From assembly GCF_000276605.1 (NCBI RefSeq), contig NZ_AKJX01000131.1, positions 1 to 36,627 of the forward strand: 36,627 nucleotides of DNA, read 5' to 3'. The position numbers and the translations under genes are program-made. Shown here one piece after another: positions 24,790 to 32,989 of the stretch (the stretch's first letter is position 1; every line of letters starts with the position of its first letter). A model generated the notes under the pieces. The model ran no database searches, was not told the DNA's origin, and was given only the letters and a program-made list of their open reading frames with translations. This DNA is from Acidovorax sp. CF316 (GTDB lineage: Bacteria; Pseudomonadota; Gammaproteobacteria; Burkholderiales; Burkholderiaceae_C).

Positions 24790-25051
24790 AAGCGCCGCCT
24801 TGGGGCAAGGCCCATCGCCATGAAGTGAGCAACCAACGGCGCACCTCCGGTGTGCGGCAATCATTCGATCAACTTGCCCACTGCACCCGGAAATGGGCGC
24901 CCGCCTCCATTGAGCAGCGCCGTGAGACCCGCACGAACACATCTTGATGCAGGTCACGCTGGGGAACCTGCACTTGACCGACCATGGGAAGGCCTCCGGG
25001 CAAGAACGGTGCCGGCGCACCGCCCAGGCGAGCCCCCCAGATCCCTCCCCC

Positions 25052-25966
25052 ATGAACATTTCCGAGCTCATCGTCACTCAGGCGCCCGATGGCATCCTGT
25101 TCGTATCGGACAGCGGCACCATCGTGCTTGCCAACGAGGCGCTGTGCACGCTGTCAGGCTACCAGCGCCATGAACTGCTTGGAAAGTCCGTCGAGCTCTT
25201 CCTGCCAACCGATCTGCACCGATTGCATGTGGAAAACAGGCAGCGCTATGCGCTCGACCCCCAACGCCGACCCATGGGGACCATGGGGAACCTGACCCTG
25301 CTGCGCAAGGACGGTGCGTGGGTACCGATAGACATCGCACTGAGCCGTCTGGATGCTGAAGGCCATGTCGGCACGATCGCTTTTGTCCGGGATACGAGCG
25401 AGACCAAACAGTCAGAGCGGCAACTGCAGCACCAGGCAACGCACGACGCGCTGACGGGTCTGACCAATCGCTGGCTGTTGGGTGAGTACCTGCGTCAAGC
25501 CATTGCGCATGCAGAACGCGCAGGCAGGCGGATCGCACTTTTGTTGCTGGACCTTGATGGCTTCAAGTCAGTCAATGACACCTTCGGGCACGCCGTTGGA
25601 GACAAGCTGCTGGTCGATGTGGCTGGGCGTCTGACAGCGCAAGTGCGTGCCAGCGATGTCGTTGCACGCATTGGCGGCGACGAGTTTGTGATTTTGCTGC
25701 GGGAGGTCGAACAGCTTTCGGACGCAGTCGCGGTAGCCGACAAGCTGGTTGCTGCGCTCTCACTCCCTCGCATCGTCGACGGCATTACAGTCCAGACAGG
25801 CTGCAGCCTGGGTATCGCCATGTACCCTGTGGACGCACAAGAGCCCGACACATTGATGCGTTGCGCCGACCTCGCCATGTACCACGCCAAGGCACAGGGC
25901 CGGGGGCGCAGCATCGTGTTCATGCCCGGGATGTCGGATCTGACAGGGGCCGCCGGACGCACTTGA
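25052..25966 (+). CDS. PAS-GGDEF diguanylate cyclase (copy 1)
   Basis: This 304-residue cytoplasmic protein makes cyclic di-GMP. A PAS sensor (about residues 10-125, APDGILFVSDSGTIVLANEAL to IAFVRDTSETKQ) is joined by a short helix to a GGDEF domain (about 135-295). The active-site GGDEF is intact at 208-212 (ARIGGDEFVILL), and the product-inhibition site RASD lies at 199-202. There is no membrane segment. It is a close paralogue of the gene at 34862-35776: same length, same domain borders and roughly two-thirds identical by eye. The start is ATG at 25052, matching the paralogue's N-terminus; the frame extends upstream to 24944. It is convergent with the REC-HPt gene. Confidence 0.92.
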   Translation: MNISELIVTQAPDGILFVSDSGTIVLANEALCTLSGYQRHELLGKSVELFLPTDLHRLHVENRQRYALDPQRRPMGTMGNLTLLRKDGAWVPIDIALSRLDAEGHVGTIAFVRDTSETKQSERQLQHQATHDALTGLTNRWLLGEYLRQAIAHAERAGRRIALLLLDLDGFKSVNDTFGHAVGDKLLVDVAGRLTAQVRASDVVARIGGDEFVILLREVEQLSDAVAVADKLVAALSLPRIVDGITVQTGCSLGIAMYPVDAQEPDTLMRCADLAMYHAKAQGRGRSIVFMPGMSDLTGAAGRT

Positions 25967-26001
25967 GTCTGAAACCCGCAGTCGGCGCGTCAGGCCACGC
26001 C

Positions 26002-26754
26002 TCAGCCAAGCAGCCGGGTGCGCAATTGTGCCCAGGCGGTGGCCGAGGCCCCTGCGTCGCCTGCCGCCGCAAGCGCTTCCAGTTGCTTTGCCACCCGGCC
26101 GTCCTCTGCCCAGCCCAAAGTGCGGAACACGGTGGCCAAACTGTGAGACAAGCGCTGCAGCGCCGCGAGATCGCCCGACTGCAATGCGGCGTCACCCGCC
26201 GCCAGGTCGTGTTCAAACTGCACAAGGCACTTGGCCCGGTAGGCACGGAACAGGCCTGCGTCTCCGCCAAAATAGGCAAGTATTGCGTCGCCATCCTCGC
26301 TTTCGCTCCCGCAGGCGGCTGGCTCGATCGGTACATCTGCAGCGGGTACCGGGGCGACGTCATTTCCAAGAAACGCATCCAGCACACAGGCCTGCAGTTG
26401 GGAGACCGAAGCCGGCTTGCGCAAGATACGCCATATGCCACGGCCTTCAAGCCGCGCCTGCTTGTCCAGGTTCACACCCGCGCTGAAGATGACCAGCTTG
26501 GCGCCAGCGAGTAGCGCGGGTTCGGAATGCAACCGGTCCACCAGATCGTAGCCAGACAAGCCGGGCAGCATCAGATCCGTGATGACCAGCCCCACAGGAC
26601 GCTCTTGCAGCACGGTCAAGGCGCTTTCCACGTCGCCGCACACTGTCAGATCCACCCCTTGGTCTTCCAATGCCATGTCGATGAAGCGCGCAATCGAGGC
26701 GTCGTCTTCCACCAGCAACACGCGCCGATCCGGCACAACAGACGATTTGGTCAT
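26002..26754 (-). CDS. Response regulator with C-terminal HPt domain (REC-HPt)
   Basis: This 250-residue protein has two signalling domains. Residues about 10-128 are a receiver with acidic pair Asp17/Asp18, phosphoacceptor Asp60 (LVITDLMLPGLSGYD) and Lys in LRKPAS. Residues about 155-250 look like a histidine phosphotransfer domain, with phosphoacceptor His204 in LQRLSHSLATVFRTLGW. It has no DNA-binding domain, so it probably relays phosphate between kinase and another receiver. It lies 17 bases downstream of the HTH-receiver gene on the same strand, so they form a two-gene operon. A direct partnership with it and the CheY-like receiver is inferred. The ATG is at 26754. Confidence 0.85.
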   Translation of the reverse strand: MTKSSVVPDRRVLLVEDDASIARFIDMALEDQGVDLTVCGDVESALTVLQERPVGLVITDLMLPGLSGYDLVDRLHSEPALLAGAKLVIFSAGVNLDKQARLEGRGIWRILRKPASVSQLQACVLDAFLGNDVAPVPAADVPIEPAACGSESEDGDAILAYFGGDAGLFRAYRAKCLVQFEHDLAAGDAALQSGDLAALQRLSHSLATVFRTLGWAEDGRVAKQLEALAAAGDAGASATAWAQLRTRLLG

Positions 26755-26771
26755 AGGGCCCCACTCAGTGC

Positions 26772-27470
26772 TCAGGAAGCAGCCCTGGTTTCCGCGCTCT
26801 GGGCGAGAAGCGCGGGCAACTCGAGCACCAGCCGAGGCTTGTGGATGAGGTTCACCCCCTGCAGCGCAAATGCATAGGGGGCGCGCTGGGATTCGTCCAA
26901 CGAGGTCACGACGATGAGGCGGCTCCTGGCGAACTGGGGGTGAGAGCGCAGCGTCGTGATCAGGGTTGCTCCATCGATTCCGGGCAGCAGAATGTCCACG
27001 ATCAGGATATCAGGCTGGATCTGGCCGTACATGGCCAGCCCGGTGATGCCGTCATTGGCAATGTGCAACTGCCAGGCCGGAAAGTGCTGCTCCACCAGCA
27101 AAGACACCAGGTTCTGGAAGTGGATGGAATCCTCGATCAGCAGCACCTTCTTCTCGCCGGGTGCCTGCACACGCCCATCTTCAAGCTCCGGGAGCGGCGT
27201 GGCTGGGTGCCTGAAAGGCTCGCGCGCTGCGACAGCAGACACCGTCGCATCGGCCAGAGGCACAGATCCGCCAGAGCGCGAACGCAACCACTGCTCCACC
27301 GAGCGGCGCGAAATACGCCGGTGCCCTCCCGGAGTCTTCCAGGCCTGCAGTTCATTGCGGTCCACCATCAGTTGCACCGAACGCACGGCCATTCCAAGCA
27401 TCCGCGCAGCCTCGAAGGTAGTGAGCTGGTCGGCTGCAGGAGAAGCGTCGAGAGATTTTTCAGTTTTCAT
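26772..27470 (-). CDS. Response regulator with N-terminal excisionase-like HTH and C-terminal receiver
   Basis: This encodes 232 residues in unusual order: DNA-binding first, receiver last. Residues about 16-62 form a MerR/excisionase-type HTH (LTTFEAARMLGMAVRSVQLM, then WKTPGGHRRISRRSVEQWL). A polar linker (about 63-107) leads to a receiver (108-225) with Asp159 as phosphoacceptor (ILIVDILLPGIDG), Thr in VVTSLD and the Lys of LIHKP. Typical response regulators have the receiver at the N-terminus. The TPGGHRR wing is the DNA-contact signature of BldC-like and excisionase-like proteins, which often bind tandem direct repeats. It is divergent from the CheY-like gene across a 138-base AT-rich region with four GCAAA repeats, its likely target. 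The gene start is ATG at 27470. Confidence 0.87.
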   Translation of the reverse strand: MKTEKSLDASPAADQLTTFEAARMLGMAVRSVQLMVDRNELQAWKTPGGHRRISRRSVEQWLRSRSGGSVPLADATVSAVAAREPFRHPATPLPELEDGRVQAPGEKKVLLIEDSIHFQNLVSLLVEQHFPAWQLHIANDGITGLAMYGQIQPDILIVDILLPGIDGATLITTLRSHPQFARSRLIVVTSLDESQRAPYAFALQGVNLIHKPRLVLELPALLAQSAETRAAS

Positions 27471-27487
27471 GACTACGCTATTTTACT

Positions 27488-27577
27488 TGCAAACGATTTG
27501 TATTGACACCGCTTGCAAATGAATTAAATGATTGATATGATACAAAAAATGCAAATTCATATCGAAATTGCAAATTC
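27488..27577. promoter_or_regulatory. Four TGCAAA direct repeats and divergent promoter
   Basis: TGCAAA occurs in the same direction at 27488, 27514, 27550 and 27569. The last two are extended to GCAAATTC and are 19 bases apart. A good sigma-70 promoter for the CheY-like gene uses TTGCAA (27513-27518) and TATGAT (27536-27541) with 17 bases spacing, so the second repeat is its -35 element. The region is far more AT-rich than its surroundings. A regulator bound to the repeats would affect both directions. Confidence 0.6.
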
Positions 27578-27608
27578 GCCTAATTGTCAGCATCCACCCA
27601 GGACATCC

Positions 27609-28010
27609 ATGAAAAAAGTACTCATCGTCGAAGACCACGCCGACATCCGCAAGCTGCTGCACATGACCATGGAGTTTGAGGATTTCGAGATCTACGAAGC
27701 CGCCAACGGCGATGTGGGACTGGAAATGGCGCGCGCCCACTCACCCGATGTGGTGTTGCTGGACATCATGATGCCTGGCACCCTGTCGGGGCTGGAAGTC
27801 TGCCGCTGCATCAAGGCCAATCCCGCCCTGAAGCACACCAAGGTCATCATGCTCACCGCACGTGGCCAGGCCGAAGACCGGCGCGATGGCATCAAGGCGG
27901 GCGCAGACGAATACCTCATCAAGCCTTTCAGCACCATCCAGGTACTGGAAGCAATTTACCGGCTTGAAATCGCCCATGACCGGAGCCATTCCGATGCCTT
28001 CCCCCTTTGA
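27609..28010 (+). CDS. CheY-like single-domain response regulator
   Basis: This encodes 133 residues: one receiver domain with a short C-terminal extension. Acidic residues Glu8-Asp9, phosphoacceptor Asp52 (VVLLDIMMPG), Thr83 (IMLTARG) and Lys105 (YLIKPF) are all in place, so it is expected to be phosphorylated. There is no output domain. The ATG at 27609 follows AGGA (27600-27603) and is preferred to an upstream in-frame codon at 27528. Its end overlaps the start of the HD-GYP gene by 17 bases in another frame, which implies tight co-expression. It may act as a shuttle receiver between the kinase and the HPt protein, or steer the HD-GYP protein by contact. Confidence 0.9.
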   Translation: MKKVLIVEDHADIRKLLHMTMEFEDFEIYEAANGDVGLEMARAHSPDVVLLDIMMPGTLSGLEVCRCIKANPALKHTKVIMLTARGQAEDRRDGIKAGADEYLIKPFSTIQVLEAIYRLEIAHDRSHSDAFPL

Positions 28011-28746
28011 AGGCGAGAGCACTCGCTTCGACGAAGCGGCAGCTGAACAGATGCTGCGCTTCGTGGAAGACTTTGGCCACATGTACCGCGAGAGAAACAA
28101 GGCACTCGAAGACATAACTCGGGCGCACAATGAGGCATTGCTGCAGTTGTGCATGGCCGCCGAAGCCCGCGATGATGATACTTCCGTGCACATTGTCCGC
28201 ATAGGTTTTCTGGCCGAGGCGCTGGCACTGCTCCTGGGATCGACACCGGGCTTTGCCAGCTTGTTGCGGCGTGCTGCACCCATGCATGACATCGGCAAGA
28301 TCGGCACCCCGGATCATGTGCTCAAGAAGGCAGGGCCGCTCACCAAAGAAGAGCGGGAAGTCATTCAACTGCACCCCGCCATTGGCGCACAGATCATCGG
28401 CAAATCCCGGGTGCCTGTGTTTCTGCTTGCCGCAGAAGTGTCGCTTACCCATCACGAGCGCTACGACGGCACAGGCTATCCCAGCAGGCTGGCAGGCCAG
28501 GACATCCCCCTGTCGGGCCGCATCACGGCCATCGTGGATTTTTACGACGCATTGACCATGGACCGCGTCTATCGCCCCGCATTCAGCCCGCAAAAAGCCC
28601 TGTCGATGCTCATCGAACAGCGCGGCACGGCATTCGACCCCGTGATCGTGGACACTTTCGTCCAGCACTTCGAACATTTGGACGCGTTGCGGCGCAAGGT
28701 CACGGAGCAACGCCCCACTTTCGCCGATCTGATCGACGCACCCTGA
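27994..28746 (+). CDS. HD-GYP domain cyclic-di-GMP phosphodiesterase
   Basis: This 250-residue soluble protein has a short coiled-coil-like N-terminus (about residues 15-55) and an HD-GYP domain. Metal and catalytic residues are present: His98-Asp99 (PMHDIGKIG), His127 (QLHPAIGAQII), His153-His154 (LTHHERYDGTGYP) and the GYP at 161-163. These hydrolyse cyclic di-GMP. Usually HD-GYP proteins carry their own receiver; here the receiver is the separate CheY-like gene just upstream, with which it overlaps by 17 bases. The start at 27994 has GGAG at 27982-27985; an earlier ATG at 27976 has no ribosome-binding site. Confidence 0.9.
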   Translation: MPSPFEGESTRFDEAAAEQMLRFVEDFGHMYRERNKALEDITRAHNEALLQLCMAAEARDDDTSVHIVRIGFLAEALALLLGSTPGFASLLRRAAPMHDIGKIGTPDHVLKKAGPLTKEEREVIQLHPAIGAQIIGKSRVPVFLLAAEVSLTHHERYDGTGYPSRLAGQDIPLSGRITAIVDFYDALTMDRVYRPAFSPQKALSMLIEQRGTAFDPVIVDTFVQHFEHLDALRRKVTEQRPTFADLIDAP

Positions 28747-28771
28747 ATCGTCCTCCTACCAGGATAACGCC

Positions 28772-29566
28772 ATGCCTTTCATCCTTCGAATCGCTTTCAC
28801 AAGCGCACTTGCCAGCCTGATGCTCAGCGGGCCCGCTCTGGCAGGCCCGGTGCAGGAAAAGATATCGGCACGGCATGCCGTGCGCGTCTGCATCTGGCCC
28901 GATTACTACGGCATCACGTTTCGAAACCCGCGCACCCAGCAACTGGCGGGGATAGACATCGATCTGTCCGCCGAGCTGGGCAAGGATCTCAAAGCGAAGG
29001 TAGAGTATGTAGAGACGTCGTTCGCCACCCTGGTCGAAGACCTGCAGGCGGACCGTTGCGATGTGGGCATGTTCGCCATTGGCATGCTGCCCCAGCGCAT
29101 GGCGCACCTCAGGTTCACCCAGCCCTACCTGAGCAGCGATATCTACGGGATCACCACCAAGAGCAATGCCGTCATCAAGCAATGGGCCGACATCGACCAG
29201 CCTGGCGTGCTGGTGGCCGTGCAGGCAGGCACCTTCATGGAACCCGTGATGGGCGAACGCCTCAAGCATGCCAAGCTGGTGAGGATATCGCCCCCAGCCA
29301 CGCGCGAGCGGGAGCTCGAAGGTGGTCGGGTGGACGTGTTCATGACCGACTTCCCCTACAGTCGCCGCTTGCTCGACAATGCCGACTGGGCACGCCTGGT
29401 GTCCCCGCCCAAGCCGGTGTTCGTGCTGCCCTATGCCTACGCCGTCAAACCGGGCGACGATGCATGGCTCAAGACCGTGGATGACTTCGTGGCACGCATC
29501 AAGCGTGACGGCCGGCTCGATGCTGCGGCCGCAAGGCACGGGCTGACCGAGATCGTCGTGCGTTGA
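28772..29566 (+). CDS. Periplasmic solute-binding protein family 3, sensor-associated
   Basis: This encodes 264 residues. A signal peptide (MPFILRIAFTSALASLMLS, cleavage near PALA-GP at about residue 25) is followed by a family 3 binding domain: RHAVRVCIWPDYYGITF, LAGIDIDLSAELGKDL, DRCDVGMFAIGMLPQRMAHLRFTQPY, VAVQAGTFMEPVM, GGRVDVFMTDFPYSRRLL and the closing ARHGLTEI. The ligand is probably an amino acid or similar small molecule. No ABC permease is present. It lies one base before the sensor kinase, so it most likely presents a ligand to that kinase rather than to a transporter. AGGA at 28759-28762 precedes the ATG by 9 bases. Confidence 0.88.
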   Translation: MPFILRIAFTSALASLMLSGPALAGPVQEKISARHAVRVCIWPDYYGITFRNPRTQQLAGIDIDLSAELGKDLKAKVEYVETSFATLVEDLQADRCDVGMFAIGMLPQRMAHLRFTQPYLSSDIYGITTKSNAVIKQWADIDQPGVLVAVQAGTFMEPVMGERLKHAKLVRISPPATRERELEGGRVDVFMTDFPYSRRLLDNADWARLVSPPKPVFVLPYAYAVKPGDDAWLKTVDDFVARIKRDGRLDAAAARHGLTEIVVR

Positions 29567-29567
29567 C

Positions 29568-32108
29568 ATGGCATACCCCTTCACCCGCAGCCCGCCCTGG
29601 CGCCACGCCCAGGGCCTGGTGAAGCTCAGCCGCAAGGGCAGCAACACGGCGCTGCTCTGCGGCCTGCTGCTGGTGGCAGGTATCCTAGCGGCCACGGCAT
29701 GGATATCCCTGAAAGACCGGACCAAGGCCATCGCCTCCGGCACCGAAAAGGCCGAACTGCTGGCACGTGTGCTGGAGGACCAGACGACCCGCACGGTGGA
29801 GAGCGGCCTCTTCATCCTCGCCACCATGGGCGATGCCAATGCATTGCACGCCCCCGGGGCCGACCTGCCGCGCACCGAGGCGTTTCTGCGCGAGGCATTG
29901 GCAGGCGCCCCCTTCCTGCGCACGGTGCTGGTCGCCGATGCCACCGGGCTGGTCATCGCCAGCAGTGCGCCACAGGAGGCGGGGGTGACCATTGATCTGC
30001 GCAAGCTGGGGCCGCGCCCGCAGAAGGGCAAAACCACCCTGGGCCCCTGGATCGCGGGCCGGGGCGTGGGCAGCCTGCGCGCCGGCGCACCGCAAGGCCC
30101 CACCCCAGCGGGCCTGGGCTTCATTCCGCTCATGCGCAAATTCGTCACGCCCGATGGCCAGGACTTGCTGCTGATCGGGTTGATCAACCCCGACGCGCTG
30201 GCCAATCAACAGCAGTTGGCCGTAGGCCAGGTCGGCTTCAGCTCCGCGATCGCATCGTACGACGGCCAGATTCTGGCGACCTCCCAAGACAGCGCACTCC
30301 AAGGGGCCAAAGCCAGCGATCTGCCCGTGTTCCGCGCATACCTGCCCGCGCGCGAGCACGGCAGCTATGTGGGCCAGGGACTGGGTGGCGGCAAACAGAT
30401 CGTCGCCTTCCGCCTGTCCCGGACGCAGCCGCTTGTGGTCCTCGTGGAGGAGCCGCTGGATGCCGCGATCACCCGCTGGTGGACCGAATCCCAGGGCTAC
30501 ATCTGGCTCAGTTGCGCAGCGACCCTGGTGGTGCTGCTGCTCTCGCTAGTGGCTTGGCGCAGCCTGCGCTCGCGCGAGGCCGCCAGCCACGCCTCCAGGC
30601 AGGCCCAGATCCGCATTGCCCACAGCGAACGCGAGCTGGCAGTGCTGATGCGCAGCGTGCAGGAGGTCATCTTTCGCACCAATACCGCCGGCCGCATCAC
30701 CTTCGTCAACGCCCGGCTGGCATCGCTGGTTGGTGGCAGCGAATCCGCGGCCATCGGCCGTCCGCTGCAGGAACTGGTGGAGCCCGGCAGCCGGCCCGCG
30801 GTGGAAGGTCTTTTTGCCAACGGCGAGGCGGGCGGAGTGCGCAACTGCCAGGCCATGTTTCGCCTGGAGAACGGCCGCCAACTGCTGTTCGACGTGGCAC
30901 TGGTACCCCTGATCGATGATGGTGCGGTCATGGGCTTCGCGGGCAGTGCGGTAGACGCGACCGAGCGATGGATCGCACAGCAGAACCTCCAGAACGAACT
31001 GGAATTCCGCGGCCTGATGCTGGAAATGAATCCACTGCCTATCTCAATGACGGACATGGAAGGGCGGCTGATACTGGTGAACCGCGCCTGGGAGGAGTAC
31101 CAGGGGCGCAAGCGCGCGGAAGTTATTGGCCTGCTCCTGCCCGACTTTCTGCCCACTGAAGAAAGCACTGTCCATGCGGCGGCCGACTGGCAACTGCAGC
31201 AGCGTGGCGGCCAGGTAATGTTCGAGACCCGGGTACTACACGGTGGCAGAACCTGGCGAGATACGCGGGTGACGAAGGCGGTGGTGACCGATGCCAGCGG
31301 GCAACCCACGGGCATTCTCTGTACGCTAATGGATGTCAGCGACTTCCGCGAAGCAGAGCGGTTGACCCGCGAAGCGCATGAGGCCGCAGAGGAGGCGTCT
31401 CGTTCCAAATCCGAGTTCGTGGCCAACATGAGCCACGAGCTGCGCACCCCCCTGCAGTCCATCATGGGATTTTCCGAACTGGGCATGCTGCGCGGCAAGG
31501 CCGACGCCCGGCTGGCGGGCATGTTCGAGGACATCCACCGCTCCGGCGAACGCATGCTCTCGCTGGTCAACGACCTGTTGGACGTGGCCAAGCTGGAAAG
31601 TACCGTGGGCACCTTCCACCTTGAGCGGGTGGATCTGCGCGGCATCATCCACCCCGTGCTGCGCGAGCTGGAGCCGCTGCTGGCCCAACGCAAACTGCAC
31701 CTGGAGGTGGCACTGGGCGACCTGCCGCTCACGGCCAAGGTCGATCCGGTGCGGTTCCAGCAGGTCATCCGCAACGTGGTGGCCAACGCCATCAAGTTCT
31801 CGCCCGAAGCATCGTCCATCACCCTGCTGGGCAGGGTCGACCGAAGAGGCCAGATCCGACTGGCCGTGCGGGACCATGGCCCGGGAATCCCGCATGAAGA
31901 GCTCAGCGCCATCTTCGAGGCCTTCAAGCAATCCAGCCAGACCAAGGACGGCTCGGGTGGCACGGGTCTGGGCCTGGCCATCTGCAAGAAGATTGTGGAG
32001 GCCCTGGGGGGGCAGATCTACGCCGAGAACGTGCGGCAAGGCGGCTCGGTGTTCCACATCATTCTCCCCGCGCGCGGGGCTACCGAGACCATGCCGGCCG
32101 AACTTTAG
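29568..32108 (+). CDS. Membrane sensor histidine kinase with periplasmic sensor and two PAS domains
   Basis: This encodes 846 residues. Helix 1 (about 29-46) and helix 2 (about 312-330) enclose a periplasmic domain of about 265 residues that resembles a double-Cache/PDC sensor (FLRTVLVADATGLVIASSAP). PAS domain 1 (about 350-470) and PAS domain 2 (about 475-600) follow. The HisKA domain has phosphorylated His623 (NMSHELRTPLQSIMGF), and the ATPase domain keeps the N box (RNVVANAIKFSPEA), DHGPGIP and GSGGTGLGLAICKKIVEALGG. It has no receiver of its own, so phosphate must go to a separate receiver. The start is one base after the binding-protein stop. It likely senses a ligand alone or through that protein. 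Confidence 0.92.
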   Translation: MAYPFTRSPPWRHAQGLVKLSRKGSNTALLCGLLLVAGILAATAWISLKDRTKAIASGTEKAELLARVLEDQTTRTVESGLFILATMGDANALHAPGADLPRTEAFLREALAGAPFLRTVLVADATGLVIASSAPQEAGVTIDLRKLGPRPQKGKTTLGPWIAGRGVGSLRAGAPQGPTPAGLGFIPLMRKFVTPDGQDLLLIGLINPDALANQQQLAVGQVGFSSAIASYDGQILATSQDSALQGAKASDLPVFRAYLPAREHGSYVGQGLGGGKQIVAFRLSRTQPLVVLVEEPLDAAITRWWTESQGYIWLSCAATLVVLLLSLVAWRSLRSREAASHASRQAQIRIAHSERELAVLMRSVQEVIFRTNTAGRITFVNARLASLVGGSESAAIGRPLQELVEPGSRPAVEGLFANGEAGGVRNCQAMFRLENGRQLLFDVALVPLIDDGAVMGFAGSAVDATERWIAQQNLQNELEFRGLMLEMNPLPISMTDMEGRLILVNRAWEEYQGRKRAEVIGLLLPDFLPTEESTVHAAADWQLQQRGGQVMFETRVLHGGRTWRDTRVTKAVVTDASGQPTGILCTLMDVSDFREAERLTREAHEAAEEASRSKSEFVANMSHELRTPLQSIMGFSELGMLRGKADARLAGMFEDIHRSGERMLSLVNDLLDVAKLESTVGTFHLERVDLRGIIHPVLRELEPLLAQRKLHLEVALGDLPLTAKVDPVRFQQVIRNVVANAIKFSPEASSITLLGRVDRRGQIRLAVRDHGPGIPHEELSAIFEAFKQSSQTKDGSGGTGLGLAICKKIVEALGGQIYAENVRQGGSVFHIILPARGATETMPAEL

Positions 32109-32463
32109 AGGTCAGCAGCGCCAGTTCTCCAAGGAGCGACACGCAGGCTTTGGAACGAACGCCTATGAGGCATCTCCAGCCTCTGAAAAAGCATTCGATC
32201 GCATCCGGCTGGGCGAAGTGCTGCGCCTCTAGCGACTCTCGATGGTTGCACGCCAGCCAATGGCACGCCACCTTCAAGCAAGGGGCTTTATCCGAGCTTC
32301 GCCTCAAAGCACCCTTGGCTTCCATCGCCCGTCCCGGCACCTGCTGCTGGTGAGGCCGTCGAACTCAGCATCTGTGAAAAATGATTTCTCCTTGGTATTG
32401 ATTTTTTCTTTTTTATCATTAAAATTGCGAAAAGATCATTTCAACCAAAAGACGGTTCCATCG
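32109..32463 (+). other. 355-base intergenic region before cheW
   Basis: The first 270 bases are GC-rich and hold only short frames with no recognisable product, possibly the debris of a lost gene. From about 32380 the sequence turns very AT-rich and holds the cheW promoter. No terminator hairpin for the kinase operon is visible. Confidence 0.5.
32398..32425 (+). promoter_or_regulatory. cheW-MCP promoter
   Basis: TTGATT (32398-32403) and TAAAAT (32420-32425), 16 bases apart, in an AT-rich tract 39 bases before the cheW ATG. It fits sigma-70; no sigma-28 flagellar promoter pattern (TAAA/GCCGATAA) was found. Confidence 0.55.
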
Positions 32464-32979
32464 ATGACATCAATTTCACCTTATCAAGCAAATTCAACTG
32501 ACCCATCCCACACCAAGGCGGAGGCTGGTGAGTACCTGGCCTTTCGACTTGGCACTGAGGCGTATGGCATAGGAATCCTTGGAGTTCAAGAAATCAGGTT
32601 CTACGAAAAGCCGACCCAGATAGCAGGCGCCCCGCCGCACGTGAGAGGGATTCTTGATCTCCGCGGGGTGAGCGTGCCCGTGGTGGATTTGCGGGTATGC
32701 CTGGGTCTTGACGCGCACTTCAACAGTTCCACCGTCACTGTCGTCATCAACCTGCCAGGACATCAGACCATTGGCGCAGTTGTTGACTCGGTCTCGGACG
32801 TGGTGGCCCTTGCAAAGGACCAGATACGAAATATGCCGTCCATGGGCGAATACGGCGAGGCACGGCATGTGACAGGACTTGCCTGCATCTCCCAGGAGTC
32901 CTCCGAGCTAACCCTGCTTCTTATCGACATCCCCCAACTGATGGCACGCGCCCAAGTCGCCGGTGCTGTAACCCACTAA
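32464..32979 (+). CDS. cheW: Chemotaxis coupling protein CheW
   Basis: This 171-residue CheW-domain protein links chemoreceptors to the CheA kinase. After a polar tail of about 20 residues it has [22 protein letters not shown], then [35 protein letters not shown] and a C-terminal [12 protein letters not shown], which is the complete two-barrel CheW layout. The ATG at 32464 begins [10 protein letters not shown]; the frame is open further upstream but through the AT-rich promoter, so this start is preferred. It is 10 bases ahead of the chemoreceptor gene. No cheA, cheR or cheB is in the window, so it must work with a kinase encoded elsewhere. Confidence 0.92.
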   Translation: MTSISPYQANSTDPSHTKAEAGEYLAFRLGTEAYGIGILGVQEIRFYEKPTQIAGAPPHVRGILDLRGVSVPVVDLRVCLGLDAHFNSSTVTVVINLPGHQTIGAVVDSVSDVVALAKDQIRNMPSMGEYGEARHVTGLACISQESSELTLLLIDIPQLMARAQVAGAVTH

Positions 32980-32989
32980 GAAAGAATTT

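Noticed and set aside
24790-25051. Possible small gene between the SBP-fold gene and the first PAS-GGDEF gene.
   Set aside because: Short frames here have no ribosome-binding site or recognisable product; no promoter or terminator could be supported either.
27488-27577. Repeated TGCAAA units as a possible CRISPR or iteron origin.
   Set aside because: Units are only six to eight bases with uneven spacing (26, 36 and 19), there is no spacer-repeat pattern, and no replication or Cas gene is nearby. An operator array is the simpler reading.
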